Of a DNA stretch of 64,000 nt, positions 25,001 through 32,126 are shown in pieces. The translations under genes were made by a program, and so were the position numbers. Source of the stretch: Apricaphanius iberus (taxonomy: Eukaryota; Chordata; Actinopteri; Cyprinodontiformes; Aphaniidae). Below the pieces are notes generated by a model. It did no database searches, was not told the DNA's origin, and saw nothing but the letters and a program-made list of their open reading frames with translations. Every line of letters starts with the position of its first letter. Position 1 is the first letter of the stretch. The stretch lies in assembly GCA_028564705.1 (NCBI GenBank), contig JAPXFQ010002814.1, positions 1,798,001 through 1,862,000 on the forward strand. Reading direction: 5' to 3'.

Positions 25001-25417
25001 GGACCCGTCTATGCACAAAAAGGACTTCCTCTCCCTGTAGAACCTTTTATCTGTTGAAACAGGCGAAAACATGAACAATGGGCTACAGAAATAAAACAAA
25101 TAAAGTCAATATAAAAGTAATTTAATGTGTTTTCATAACGTTATTAAATTGTTGTGATTCTATGTAAGCTGCATGTCCGTTGCTCCTGCTGCTACGAATA
25201 CATTTAAATGTCATACATACTGGGCTGACGTCAGCTGTATATGAATGAGAGGCGACTTTGAACGAAGGCTTATTAATAAAATAAATATGCTGCCAGCGAC
25301 TTCGTTTTGTAGCTAAAACGGTGAGATGAACTCACAGGACGAAGAAATTCCTCGGATTTTCCGCGACTCCACAAACGCAGCCCAGAAAAAAGCCGCAGTG
25401 ATAATGTGGAAACGCAT
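3933..25417 (-). CDS. prkcsh: Glucosidase II beta-subunit-like protein (prkcsh or paralogue), N-terminal 200 residues, gene runs off the left edge
   Basis: The beta subunit holds the catalytic alpha subunit of glucosidase II in the ER, where the enzyme trims glucose from N-glycans. Six exons joined in phase give residues 1-200: a signal peptide (hydrophobic core [10 protein letters not shown], then RKIRGIS), LDL-receptor class A-like repeat 1 (about 37-71, calcium cage [14 protein letters not shown]), repeat 2 (about 76-113, [14 protein letters not shown]) and, from about 119, a charged coiled coil rich in E, K, Q and R. All splice phases agree (1,1,1,2,0,1). The acidic/EF-hand, MRH lectin and HDEL-type ends are not found and should lie left of position 1. 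The introns are swollen by transposons; intron 5 is about 9.9 kb and intron 6 exceeds 3.9 kb. The protein appears more diverged from mammalian PRKCSH than I would expect for the true orthologue, so a fish paralogue is possible. Confidence 0.85.
4063..6880. other. Intron 5 of the prkcsh-like gene, left part; nothing recognised
   Basis: AT-rich intronic DNA between exon 6 and a Tc1 relic. Only poly-A/T runs and short open frames without known motifs are seen. A small tandem repeat of ATCAAGGCATAT lies at about 5340-5372. Confidence 0.5.
6885..7195 (-). pseudogene. Tc1-like transposase relic
   Basis: Two overlapping minus-strand frames carry pieces of one Tc1-type transposase: [20 protein letters not shown], with the first catalytic Asp in SDES, then in another frame [20 protein letters not shown] and [11 protein letters not shown] frameshift separates them. 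No terminal repeats are visible and both ends of the protein are missing. A dead fragment in intron 5. Confidence 0.75.
7196..8139. other. Intron 5 sequence, no gene seen
   Basis: AT-rich DNA with A-rich runs near 7240-7325. The open frame at 7819-8136 has a hydrophobic start but no recognisable family, splice context or codon pattern, and I do not call it. Confidence 0.4.
8140..8484. repeat. Old interspersed repeat, left part, split by a Tc1 insertion
   Basis: The stretch with CAGTCTGGCCATTCTCC, CAAGGCGTTTTCGCCCACAG and AAATCCCAGTAGATCAG is a repeat I recognise as widespread in fish and amphibian genomes. I cannot name its class with confidence. It stops at the TA next to the Tc1 element and resumes after it with TGTGATTGGCCGATTA. 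Confidence 0.75.
8485..10094 (+). mobile_element. Near-intact Tc1-family DNA transposon, 1610 bp
   Basis: Starts CAAGTGCTGGCCAGTAAATT and ends with the inverse, flanked on both sides by the TA target duplication (8483-8484 and 10095-10096). The outer inverted repeats (about 78 bp, to 8563 and from 10016) differ at about one site near the tips. The inverted repeat continues less perfectly to about 8690 and 9885. A second short copy of AAATTAGAATAT sits at the inner end, giving an IR/DR layout like that of Sleeping Beauty-type elements. The single transposase gene lies inside on the plus strand. It interrupts an older repeat within intron 5 of the prkcsh-like gene, antisense to it. Confidence 0.93.
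8802..9806 (+). CDS. Tc1-type transposase, full-length open frame (334 aa)
   Basis: Cut-and-paste DNA transposase acting on the flanking inverted repeats. Residues 1-60 form the first helix-turn-helix ([20 protein letters not shown]), followed by a basic GRPR-like stretch ([14 protein letters not shown]) and the second DNA-binding half ([18 protein letters not shown]). The catalytic domain has VMFSDESNF (first Asp), [14 protein letters not shown] (second Asp) and [10 protein letters not shown] (Glu), with exactly 34 residues between the last two: DD34E. About 334 aa is the normal Tc1 length and there is no stop or frameshift. The second motif has QQDLAPAH where many relatives have QDNAPCH or QDNDPKH, so activity is not guaranteed. 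Confidence 0.92.
   Translation: MGKTSDLTAVQKTTIDTLYKEGKTQKVIAKEAGCSQSSVSKHINRQAKGRKKCGRKKCTSSRDNRTLQRIVTTNPFKNVGEIHKEWTAAGVSASRTTTKRLMKDMGFSCRIPCVKPLLNKKQRKKRLAWAKDKKDWTAAEWSKVMFSDESNFCISFGNQGPRVWRKSGEAQNPRCMRSSVKFPPSVMVWGAMSSAGVGPLCFLRSKVNAAVYQEVLEHFMLPAADQLYGDADFTFQQDLAPAHSAKTTSTWFKDHGIPVLDWPANSPDLNPIENLWGIVKRKMQYARPNNAEELKTTIRATWALITPEQCNRLIESMPRRITAVMEAKGAPTKY
10095..10140. repeat. Old interspersed repeat, right part after the Tc1 insertion
   Basis: TATGTGATTGGCCGATTA continues the repeat broken at 8484. Removing the Tc1 element and one TA restores an unbroken stretch reading GAGTTTCCACTATGTGATTG. Confidence 0.7.
10141..11029. other. Intron 5 sequence, no gene or clear repeat
   Basis: AT-rich with no conserved protein frame or repeat family that I recognise. 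Confidence 0.4.
11032..11180 (+). mobile_element. Left terminal inverted repeat of a split Tc1 element
   Basis: CAGTGGGGAGAACAAGTATT, preceded by TA, is the well-known tip of a common fish Tc1 family. The following sequence to about 11180 (ATCTAAAACAAAAATGCAGA) matches its inverted repeat. The element resumes near 12940. Confidence 0.82.
11181..12939. mobile_element. 1.76-kb insertion splitting the Tc1 element; hAT-like start, class unsure
   Basis: Starts at about TAGGGATGGGTATCGTTTAG, a tip seen on many fish non-autonomous DNA repeats that I associate with hAT. The right end does not show a clean inverse copy, so the end may be decayed or truncated. No open transposase is present. The insertion itself contains a smaller Tc1-type element (12249-12788). 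Confidence 0.5.
12249..12788 (+). mobile_element. Internally deleted Tc1-type element, about 540 bp
   Basis: Inverted ends CAGTACAGACCAAAAGTTTG, followed by GACACACCTT, sit inside TA dinucleotides (12247-12248 and 12789-12790). The ends match for about 30 bp and remain similar for about 70. The middle keeps only a transposase C-terminus: [20 protein letters not shown], then [19 protein letters not shown]. The DNA-binding domain and both catalytic Asp are gone, so it could only move with help from a full relative. Confidence 0.87.
12940..13845 (+). pseudogene. Tc1-like transposase relic (right part of the split Tc1 element)
   Basis: Resumes the element whose left tip is at 11032. It carries the leader and then transposase pieces in shifted frames: [15 protein letters not shown] with the first Asp, then [13 protein letters not shown], then, after a roughly 100-bp deletion and frame change, [18 protein letters not shown] and [13 protein letters not shown] with second Asp and Glu. 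The N-terminal half is decayed and the right inverted repeat is missing. Confidence 0.85.
13846..14567. other. Intron 5 sequence next to exon 5, nothing recognised
   Basis: AT-rich intron with a TTTA-rich run at about 13850-13875. Confidence 0.4.
14568..14685 (-). CDS. prkcsh: prkcsh-like exon 5 (start of coiled coil)
   Basis: Acceptor cctctag|GAATC and donor AACAG|gtaatt. It codes for residues 118-157, beginning [18 protein letters not shown] and ending LLWREKQ. This matches the position of the coiled coil that follows the second LDLa-like repeat. It ends in phase 0, matching exon 6. Confidence 0.85.
15505..15562 (-). CDS. prkcsh: prkcsh-like exon 4 (end of LDLa-like repeat 2)
   Basis: A 58-base exon with acceptor cgtcag|ATTGC and donor TTG|gtaaga. 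It codes for [18 protein letters not shown], residues 99-117, closing the second calcium-binding repeat. The phase (1 in, 2 out) fits both neighbours. Confidence 0.88.
15563..18290. other. Intron 3 of the prkcsh-like gene, left part; nothing recognised
   Basis: AT-rich intronic DNA. Open frames at 16970-17167 and 17671-17961 have no recognisable motif, and the first is low-complexity. No clear repeat boundary was seen. Confidence 0.4.
18295..19167. mobile_element. piggyBac-like non-autonomous element with TTAA flanks
   Basis: The left end AGGGGCTGTATCATG and right end (inverted) AGGGCCTATATCATG are similar inverted tips, each next to TTAA (18291-18294 and 19168-19171). TTAA is the piggyBac target. 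The interior (873 bp) has a CpG-rich stretch at 18460-18530 and no transposase. Class assigned from the target site only. Confidence 0.6.
19180..20160 (-). mobile_element. Sleeping Beauty/Tc1-like relic, internally deleted
   Basis: Plus-strand text AAAAGTTTACATACC, TATTTGGTAGTGTTGCCTTT and TTGGGTCAAACGTTTTGGGT is the familiar antisense sequence of salmonid-type Tc1 elements. Then come fragments such as GGTCATTGTGGCCAAACAG, CAGCATCTTCACAAGACC and AAGGATGAACCTGACTTGTG in the expected order. At under 1 kb it has lost much of its middle. The far end GGTGTATATGTA resembles the matching tip. Confidence 0.78.
20272..20367 (-). CDS. prkcsh: prkcsh-like exon 3 (end of repeat 1, most of repeat 2)
   Basis: Acceptor tacag|GCACC and donor TGCG|gtaagt. 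It codes for [16 protein letters not shown], then [12 protein letters not shown], residues 67-98, the standard sequence between the two LDLa-like repeats. Too short for a simple ORF scan; found by reading splice sites. Phase 1 on both sides. Confidence 0.9.
20580..20905 (-). mobile_element. Probable Tc1-like relic
   Basis: AATCCTCCACCATACCAAAC and TTAGTCTAATCTGATCAGCA resemble the antisense sequence of Tc1-type transposases around the GGGSIM and SDET motifs, with an old, decayed look. No ends are visible. Confidence 0.45.
21036..21310. repeat. Interspersed repeat 'A', left half
   Basis: From AAAGCAATTCTC and GACAGCAGGG to TTGCCAAAAGACC. A second copy lies at 38624-39062 without interruption. 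This copy is broken by a Harbinger element and resumes at 22921. Confidence 0.72.
21722..21828 (-). repeat. RTE-like retroelement tail inside Harbinger copy 1
   Basis: On the minus strand, CCATCCATTATCTATACTGC through CAATTCAGGGTCGCATG and GGGCTGGAGCTTATCCCAGC is the familiar 3' tail of a fish non-LTR element, probably RTE type. It is flanked by GATGCATCATATTA on both sides, a 14-bp target duplication. The same piece is in Harbinger copy 2. Confidence 0.72.
21892..21928. repeat. C-run / CA microsatellite
   Basis: A run of nine C, then CA repeats broken by C7, inside the Harbinger element. Confidence 0.85.
21970..22250 (+). pseudogene. Myb/SANT-like protein of Harbinger copy 1, broken
   Basis: The frame reads [20 protein letters not shown], then [16 protein letters not shown] and [20 protein letters not shown], a Myb/SANT-like domain of the kind that helps Harbinger transposases bind DNA. 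The in-frame start used in copy 2 (ATGAAT) is ATAAAT here, so the start is lost. A donor-like GTAGGC follows the domain at about 22241. Confidence 0.75.
22330..22687 (-). pseudogene. HARBI1-like transposase N-terminus of Harbinger copy 1
   Basis: On the minus strand an ATG at 22687 opens [20 protein letters not shown], then, after stops and shifts, [20 protein letters not shown] and [20 protein letters not shown] and FMAIAGMPG. This is the helical N-terminal part of PIF/Harbinger nucleases. The DDE region that should follow MPG is missing, so the protein cannot be active. Confidence 0.75.
22921..23240. repeat. Interspersed repeat 'A', right half
   Basis: ATTAGATAAATTATCCATTT continues the repeat cut at 21310, compared with ATTAGATAAACTGGACTTCC at 38900 in the second copy. 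It ends near AAACTGGCCTTTAGAGAAAT. The CpG-rich end (TCCGTCCGTCC) shows in this copy only. Confidence 0.68.
23241..24933. other. Intron 2 of the prkcsh-like gene, right part; no gene seen
   Basis: AT-rich intron. A less AT-rich patch at 23515-23700 has no coding signature and may be a decayed repeat. Confidence 0.4.
24934..25050 (-). CDS. prkcsh: prkcsh-like exon 2 (LDLa-like repeat 1)
   Basis: Acceptor tttcaacag|ATAAAAGG and donor CCAG|gtaaac. It codes for [20 protein letters not shown] and the calcium-binding DGSDEPG, residues 28-66. These are the most conserved motifs of the glucosidase II beta N-terminal domain. Phase 1 on both sides. Confidence 0.9.
25336..25417 (-). CDS. prkcsh: prkcsh-like exon 1 (signal peptide)
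   Basis: ATG at 25417-25415 on the minus strand codes for [20 protein letters not shown] and on to RGISSS, with a strong donor TCCT|gtgagt. The last base joins exon 2 to form Tyr28. The hydrophobic leader followed by a VE..K.RG(I/V)S motif is the same arrangement as the mature N-terminus of PRKCSH, which is what identified this exon. The plus-strand open frame across it is antisense. Confidence 0.8.
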
Positions 25418-25610
25418 CTCAGTGGACCGACACGTGCGGTGTCCGCTGTCAGCCACTTCTTATAAAAATCCCGCTCAAGGATGTTTCAAACTCGGGATGC
25501 AGTACCAGCGTTTAGTCCTTCCATGTTCCAACTTCCTGAAACATTCCACCCACGTGACACGTCTCTCGCTTGCTATTGGCCAGTTGCTGAGGGATGGACC
25601 AATCACGAAT
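25418..25610 (-). promoter_or_regulatory. Candidate promoter of the prkcsh-like gene
   Basis: Directly upstream of exon 1 on the minus strand are a TATA-like TTTATAAG about 45 bases before the ATG, CACGTG boxes at 25431-25436 and 25551-25556, and two CCAAT-type boxes at 25575-25579 and 25599-25603 in opposite orientations. The stretch is also more CpG-rich than the flanks. CCAAT plus an ACGT core resembles ER-stress promoter layouts, but no exact ERSE was found. Start site unverified. Confidence 0.45.
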
Positions 25611-25917
25611 GAGAAGTGATGCAAAAAGGAGATGCTGGAAAAATATTCGTGCCATCTGAAGATATTCCTTGTAGACGCTGAATGTTTAGTTTTATACGGT
25701 AAAGTAGGCACGACATTCAGTCACTTAAGTTTCATTGAGCAAAGCTCATTAACAATATACTAATATAAATGTATCTAATAGGTTTAATAAAATAACTCAA
25801 ATTACATAGTCAAACAAAATATTTTTTTGGAAAATTAGAAGTATTAGTTATATTCATTGTTATGCTGCCTTGCAACTCCCCCCCTCCCCCTTATGTGTTT
25901 TTAATTTATTACAATCA

Positions 25918-26195
25918 CAAATTTAAAAGAATTTTATTGGGATTTTATCAGGTGGGACAACATAAGACAGAGCATAATTGTAAAGTGGAAGGAAAACATT
26001 ATATTGCTTTAGAATGTTTTTACATGATGGAAACTTTACATTTCATTTCAGCACATTTTAATATGATAACCTTAAACCAAATCCAGTGAAATCATTACAT
26101 TGAGAAATATTGAAAGAGTTCAACTGCGTGTAATTTAATCTCATTATATGTGCAGATGTTCTGTGATCAGGGGTTTGTTAACTACATAAACATGT
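25918..26195 (+). mobile_element. 5' leader of a Tc1-family relic
   Basis: TTTTATTGGGATTTTATCAG, GAGCATAATTGTAAAGTGGA, AAATCCAGTGAAAT and GTGTAATTTAATCTCATTAT follow the non-coding leader of the Tc1 family whose coding pieces appear at 37035 and 57880, in the same order. No transposase follows. It lies between dmrta1 and the prkcsh-like gene. Confidence 0.65.
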
Positions 26196-26775
26196 AACCA
26201 GTATCATGGAAACCAAATAACACCACAGAAAATAAGTTTAGAGCACTGTCATTTAAAAAAAATATATATCATAAGCTTTGGACACCTCACAAAACATAAT
26301 TCATGTTCCAGAAGGGCAACTATGATAAACATGAAGTGAGAACTACAGTGAAAGAGTTTAGATAATTATATGTTTTTATGTGCCAATAAACATCCAAACT
26401 ATATTCAATTGTGAATCTGTGGGGAAACTTAAAATTGATGCTGGCTGATGATCTTGATCAAATTTGATAAAGCTTGTGAAGTTTTGGCAAAACAAAGAGA
26501 TGTTCACCAAAATGTTTACAGCTATAATTGCTGTGCAATCTGGTTCTCCAAAGTATTCGTTAACTGGGGTGAAATGCAAGCCGCACATTTCTGGTTTATA
26601 CTTCAAAAAGAAGAAAATTGTATAAAAATGTCCTTGCTCTTCATAATAATGCACTGCTTCGTGCGATGTGATATTAGTTCTAAGGGCATGAACACTTTTG
26701 TAGGAAACATGTTATATAGATGTTTGAGTAGCAAGGATCAATAGATAGATTAGGACACATATAAAACAAGATACC

Positions 26776-26781
26776 TTTATT
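26776..26781 (-). terminator. Candidate polyadenylation signal of dmrta1
   Basis: An AATAAA hexamer on the minus strand lies about 180 bases after the dmrta1 stop codon, in an A/T-rich setting. It is a plausible short 3' UTR end. Other hexamers may be used, and no transcript data are available. Confidence 0.4.
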
Positions 26782-26958
26782 ACAATGAAACAATTTATAC
26801 ACATTTCACAAGTTAATATTTAACTAAATTTCAAGAAGTCACTTACATCATTCAGCATAAGAAAAGCAACTGAACAAAAAAAACATCATTTATGATGTAA
26901 TATTATGTTAAGCTCATTATTTGTCATTGTTCAGCCATGTGTAAAGTCCTGCTTTACT

Positions 26959-27707
26959 CTACAGGGAATCCTTACTCTGGATGTAAGAAAAGTCTCTGAT
27001 CATTCCTGGGAAAGAATGTGAGTCCAATGGTGGACGCAGGGTCAACATTGGCATCAGTCCTGATGTCACATATGGCGACATGAATCCACCCAGACCACTG
27101 CTGGCAGATGAGTAGGCCAGCCGCAGGGGACTCACACCGAGGCGAGGGCTGAGCCCAAAGAGGCTTTCCCTGCTGGGGGCCGGCTGGACATGAAGAGGGG
27201 AGAAGGCAGACTTGTTCCCCGAAGAACCAAGTGTTCCCGGCAGTCCGACAGCAGGCTTGAGCAATGAGTTCTGCAGACGAGACGGAGACGCAGTACCGGT
27301 GTCAGTTTTTTTCTCCTTAGAGTTTAGAACTAGCTCAATGGATTTTACAATGTCCCCTTTACATGTTCTCACCATGGACTCCAGGGCGTTGCGCTTCTGA
27401 TGGGGGAAGATCTTGGCCATGATGTCAGCAGGGTTACGGTCAAGGTTCGGGAAGTCTTTGGGTTTCTCTGACTCGCTCCCGGACTCTGGATCAGAGGAGC
27501 AAAGCGACCTCTGTGGACTCTGGGTGTTATCCGAGAGCTGAGAGGGCGATGATGAACTTCCAATATCACTGGCAAGTGAAGAGTCTTTGTCCTTACTGGG
27601 AGACAGATCCTTCCTGTCATTTGGAGAGGGCACCCGAGTATTCAGGGGGGCAAAGAGTGGCTGACCCAACAATCCACTGTAAATGCTGTATTTGCTCACT
27701 TTGTCAT
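26959..27707 (-). CDS. dmrta1: dmrta1 exon 2 (DMA domain and C-terminus)
   Basis: The acceptor reads ctgtttcag|ATGACAAAG, and its phase (two bases completing a codon) matches the exon 1 donor. It codes for residues 160-408 and the stop at 26961-26959. It holds the serine-rich linker, the DMA domain and the conserved C-terminal tail. Open frames on the plus strand here are antisense shadows. Confidence 0.9.
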
Positions 27708-28776
27708 CTGAAACAGGGCCAAAAAACAGAGAGTTTAATAACCAGGGTGTCAGCCGCCAATGCTACTAGAGCCTGAGGGCCACAAAACTTACTGGATTTA
27801 CACAGAACAGATTTATATAGGTACTAATTATATACTAAAGAAAAAAAACCTTCTTAATGTCAAAGGTGTATCACCAGTCACATTATAATTCTTATTCAGT
27901 GCCTCCGGATGCTTGTTTCTAAGCTAGAATCAGATCTCATAAACAACTGTATGTAGATAAGTCAACTAGATTTTACTTGTGAACAAAAATATATTTATAC
28001 TTTTTAGGGTTCCTCTTTAACTCACCCACCACTGCTCCCCTAATACTAATTGTGATAGGTTAGCCTGAAAGTGGCCCCCAAATCTATGTTCTCTGGCACC
28101 CTTGGACCGGCACTGCCCTACTGTTCTGCCTGGTGCGTAAAATCATTAGCATATACTTTACGCACGTTTTACGCATTGACTGGCTTTTTTTATAGTAATA
28201 AACAAAAAAGATGTACAATCTCAGCGGTTAAAGCGTTAAACTACTTATAAAAACTTCAGGTTATGCGTAATAATGTATAATGTTTGAGTAAAACCCACCA
28301 TCCCTGTGGTTCTGAGCGCCAAAAACGTCAAAACATGGATTAGGTGGAGTGTTGCTTCTCGCTGCTGGCACTCCGCGCCCTACAACCGACCCCTGACTGA
28401 TCCCCGCCTGCCCTCCGATGCCTGAGCCTGGGTACAGAAGCCGAATCTCCCGCGCTTCGTTCTCCTCCTGAGCCTGCTGTCTCCTGAGAGCCACCTGCGC
28501 CGCCATCACCCGCTGCCGTTCCGCGATCAGGGTGCACTTCGCGCACATGCAGTCTCTCCAGCGACAGAAGCGCTTGTGGCCCTTCAGCGCCGAGACTACA
28601 CCGTGGTTCCTACACCGGGCGCACTTCGGGGTCCTCGGGTAGCCCCTCTCCAGCGCAGGGTTGCAGGCACGGAGAAATAGAGGTGGGTGGCGCAGGAGGG
28701 AATGGGCCATCGGGAGGCCTCCAAGCGGGCTGTTGGGGTGTCCGGCCATGGAAAGCGGTCTGACCCTGCTCTCCAT
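26959..28776 (-). CDS. dmrta1: Dmrta1 (Dmrt4), DM-domain transcription factor, complete two-exon gene
   Basis: A nuclear DNA-binding regulator of the doublesex/mab-3 family. Two exons (28299-28776 and 26959-27707) joined across a 591-bp intron give 408 residues. The DM domain spans about residues 51-98 and keeps all eight zinc ligands (C52, C55, H58, H67, C71, C76, C78, C81), followed by the recognition helix [18 protein letters not shown] serine-rich stretch (about 195-240) leads to a DMA domain at about 251-288 ([15 protein letters not shown], then [14 protein letters not shown]). The C-terminal block with [31 protein letters not shown] and GMIRD is what I recall from DMRTA1 rather than DMRTA2 or DMRT3. 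It ends at SKDSL-stop, slightly earlier than my memory of mammalian DMRTA1. Family members act in neural, olfactory and gonadal development; a role here is inference. Start chosen as the first in-frame ATG before the DM domain. Confidence 0.93.
28299..28776 (-). CDS. dmrta1: dmrta1 exon 1 (start codon and DM domain)
   Basis: This exon codes for residues 1-159 plus one base. The ATG is at 28776-28774 on the minus strand. The donor reads GATG|gtgggt, and the split codon becomes Asp when joined to exon 2. The open frame runs on to 28261 but leaves the conserved protein at the donor. The exon is CpG- and GC-rich compared with its surroundings, as is usual for exon 1 of DMRT genes. Confidence 0.9.
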
Positions 28777-30085
28777 CCAAAATTAAACTCTTTAACCTCT
28801 CCAAAACAGATGAGTAGTTGCTGGTAGGTCTCTTTAGGGGACTGAAGTCTCTATTGTGCGCTGGCTCTCTGGGTCGGCGCTCCTTAAGAGTCCTTCACCA
28901 GGTGGTTTGACATGAAACTCAACACCCTAGTCACACCCCTTTCCGCTCAAGACGCCTAATACCCTATCATGTGTACTTGCGTCCGTGATTAGTGCGGCTT
29001 TAATCTGATGCAACTGAACCATTCATGTAGACCTGCTAGTAAAAAGTGGTTTATATATACACATATTCAAAAATGTCCGAGGCTGAAAAAAGGTTGATTT
29101 GCATTGGAGTTTTGCTTATGATGGCTACGTTCTATAGGTCAATGTGTCTCAAACCAAGTGTTAATAAATGAAAGAGGGGGAAAATGTTTTGCCTAAGGTT
29201 ACATTCATTATGTTTGCTCAGTTTTCACTGTTTTGATTTCTTAACACAACAATAGGTCCAACAGCCTTAAAAGCAGCATGCAATTATCGACCTGGTTATT
29301 CTGTTGAACAAATTAGTTTGACAAAAGAGCCATCTGCCAACAAACAGCCAGTGTGATTCTGGGGCTACCTAATCACACCTTGTCACTTTTCTTCCACTTC
29401 TCTGCATTTAGAGCAGATCCAGTTACACACATACATCACTGATTCTCTGCTATTACACATAAAACATTTGAGTGGCAAATACAGACAACGCAAAAAGAAA
29501 AACTTTTTTTTCAATAAAAGCCACTAAAAAAGGTTGTGTAGAATGAACATGAACTGAGATGGCTTTCATGATAATTGTTGTTACTGTTACTCATATCAAC
29601 ACATTTTTTTAGTGGATTAATGTATTTTACAATGAAATAACATTTATAAACGAAAAATAATCAGGTGCTCAACTTTCAATTTATAAATTTCATATTATCC
29701 GAACATGGACAAAATCATACAGGCTCCACTACATACTGCACAACAAATCCACAGCATGCTGTTTAATAACCAAAGCTTCTGGTATAATTTTGATTAATTT
29801 GGATACTATACCAGTCCTTGTGGTAGAATAGGGAGTTTATGTAAAGAGTTTATAAAGAGTTTATTAAAATAGGTTGCTTTATCCACCCAAACTATTTCAA
29901 CAATATTGAGATCAGAGCTTAACTAGAAGCTTTCAAGTTTGATTCTAAAACCAGTTTCAAAGTGTGTTTGGGATCAATTTCCTATAGAACACCTAATTGT
30001 GTCCAACATTCAGTCATGTCACTCAAACTTTTATTGTATGATAAATGGAATTTGTTTTAAAGCCCGGGAACAGTCTAGCAGCAAC
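28777..30085. other. Upstream region of dmrta1; no exon or clear repeat
   Basis: The first 200 bases or so are the presumed dmrta1 promoter and 5' UTR. No TATA box is obvious near the start codon. Beyond that the sequence is AT-rich without recognisable families. Confidence 0.4.
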
Positions 30086-30490
30086 TAGAGTTAATACCTG
30101 TTATAAACGACTGGCACATCACTGACACTAAACAATGAGTTAGGTTTAACATGAACACGGACTGAGATGACCCCAATCAAGAAAGAAGTACCTGCTCCAA
30201 AATCGACCTGTGTGACCTAGGCCGAATTTTGGCAACTGTGCATATGAATAAACCCGAAGACAATTTTTGCATTTTATTATACTGACAGACAGCTTTAATG
30301 CCAGCAGTACTGGGGTGTTCAACAAAGTGGGTGCAATAGTGAAGAAGGCGAACTACAAAATCAACATCTGGATGGTTGATGAAGCTTGATGCGACAGCAG
30401 CGCATTGACCCTAAACACCAAAAACAAGTTTTGGAATAGATTAAGCATTGCAGGCCAGACTTAAAAGCTTGGTACGGGCCAGGAAACCAA
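30086..30490 (+). mobile_element. Decayed Tc1-like relic
   Basis: ATTGACCCTAAACACCAAAA followed by TTTTGGAATAGATTAAGCAT and CAGGCCAGACTTAAAAGC resembles the second catalytic block of a Tc1-like transposase (DPKH-type motif, then LEWI.QA.LK). Upstream text fits a degraded first half. No open frame and no ends. Confidence 0.45.
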
Positions 30491-32126
30491 CCCCTTTAAA
30501 TTAACTCTATATTTTCTGATAGACAGAAGTCTGTAAAATTACATGTAATTTCTCTGTCTTACCATGTAACATTTATTTAATGATTAGCTAGAATTTTCAT
30601 CTATATTTTGCTCCTTCTTGAATGAGAGAAAATCCACAATGAATTAAAACATGTGTAACCACGTCTTGTTCTTAAAAATCCTTTATATTATCCTATTTAT
30701 AATGTCATTCCAGCTAGGGAAGATTTAAAGTTCAATATAATGTCTAGATATGAATTCATCTGTAATTTTTGTTGCAATGCTGCACCTATTTTTATCAAAT
30801 GTTCAGCCTGTCTGAGCCTTAAATATAGTCAGACACAAGAATAAATAAAACGTAAGAATGATCCTATCTTAAGTTGCCTCTTAATCATCTTGAATGAGAC
30901 ATAAAGGCTTCTTTTGGTCTCTCCGTAGTTTTGACTTCAGATCCCTCTTAAATAATGGATGCAATTTAAAGAAGACGTTAAAGGAAGCATCAAGTCTCTT
31001 TGTGGTGCTTTATAAAGTTAATGATTCCCTTAGGGGCATCTTTGAGAAATGATCTGCTACAACAGAAGTAGCTGTTGCTACACCACTGGGTTTGTAGGTG
31101 TTGCTGAGGTCTAGTTCTGAACCTAATGCTCCTGAGAAAATTACCAATATTTTTTTTACTCTTCTGCACCGTGGTTTGTATCATCATTCTCTTACGAATG
31201 CTAGCTCTAAACAGACCAATGTATCCTCTTGTAGCTGTGTTAGGAAAAGCTAAATGTACAGCAATGCATGCAAGAACATTTTTTTGAGGGGGTGGGGGAT
31301 CTCCCTGCCATTCATCGCTAAAAGGACAAAAAAATAAATAAAACATCCATTCGGACGATGATTTATGTGGTGGACGTTTTTTTGAGATCCAAGTCTGCTA
31401 TTTGCAGAAAGATGTTTTCCTATTCTAATAGATAGGGGCTGGTGCAGCCTCACTGAAGCTGTAAGGACAGGAAGATAATCTGAAATTCATCTATCACTGC
31501 AGAGTGCACAGCCCTACAAACACAAATAAATGCCAGTGATGCAGATGCATTTGGACGCACATGCTCATTCTATCATTTCATCGGCTGTGAAGGGGAATTC
31601 GATGTTTAGATTTTTTTGGCTGGCAAGTTTATCCAGACTCAATAAGCTGATCCCACCTGGCTTTCTTTAATGTAAAACATTCTAACGGTTGCAGCTAGGG
31701 TAAAACTGAGTCACCGAAAGGAAGGCGTTTAGTATAAGCTGTGTCTGAGTCTGATCAGTTAAAGTTTTTATATGAAAAGACTGTTCAACAAAAAAGAAAT
31801 CTTGTCAGAAAATAGCAGTATGTTACTTTTAAAATGTAGGCAACCTACCAAAATTAGAATACCTAAAGAGTGCATCAAGGACTCATTCATTCAGAGAAAA
31901 AGTAAAGCCCTGCAGTCATTACTTTCCTCGGTTACAGTCAGCGTTCATGGTTCAACAATGAGAAAGGGGGACTGCCAAAACCACAATTGACCAAAGAGAA
32001 CATGGAGGTATATCTAAAATTTGGAAAAAACAAAATGAAAAAAAACAACAAAAAAACACCTATTTTTCTCAGAATTTTTGGGACAATGATCAGTAGTTGG
32101 AAAGCCTCATTACATTTGACATACCA
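30491..32126. other. Intergenic, nothing recognised
   Basis: AT-rich. Open frames at 30990-31453 (minus) and 31772-31990 (plus) show no known motif and look like chance. Confidence 0.4.

Noticed and set aside
25326..25619. Plus-strand 97-codon open frame
   Set aside because: It is antisense to the signal-peptide exon and promoter of the prkcsh-like gene; the minus-strand reading explains the region with splice sites and homology.
27212..27776. Plus-strand and shifted frames across dmrta1 exon 2
   Set aside because: Shadows of the DMA-domain exon; no family signature.
28340..28804. Alternative minus-strand frames across dmrta1 exon 1
   Set aside because: They arise from the GC-rich composition; the DM domain is in another frame.
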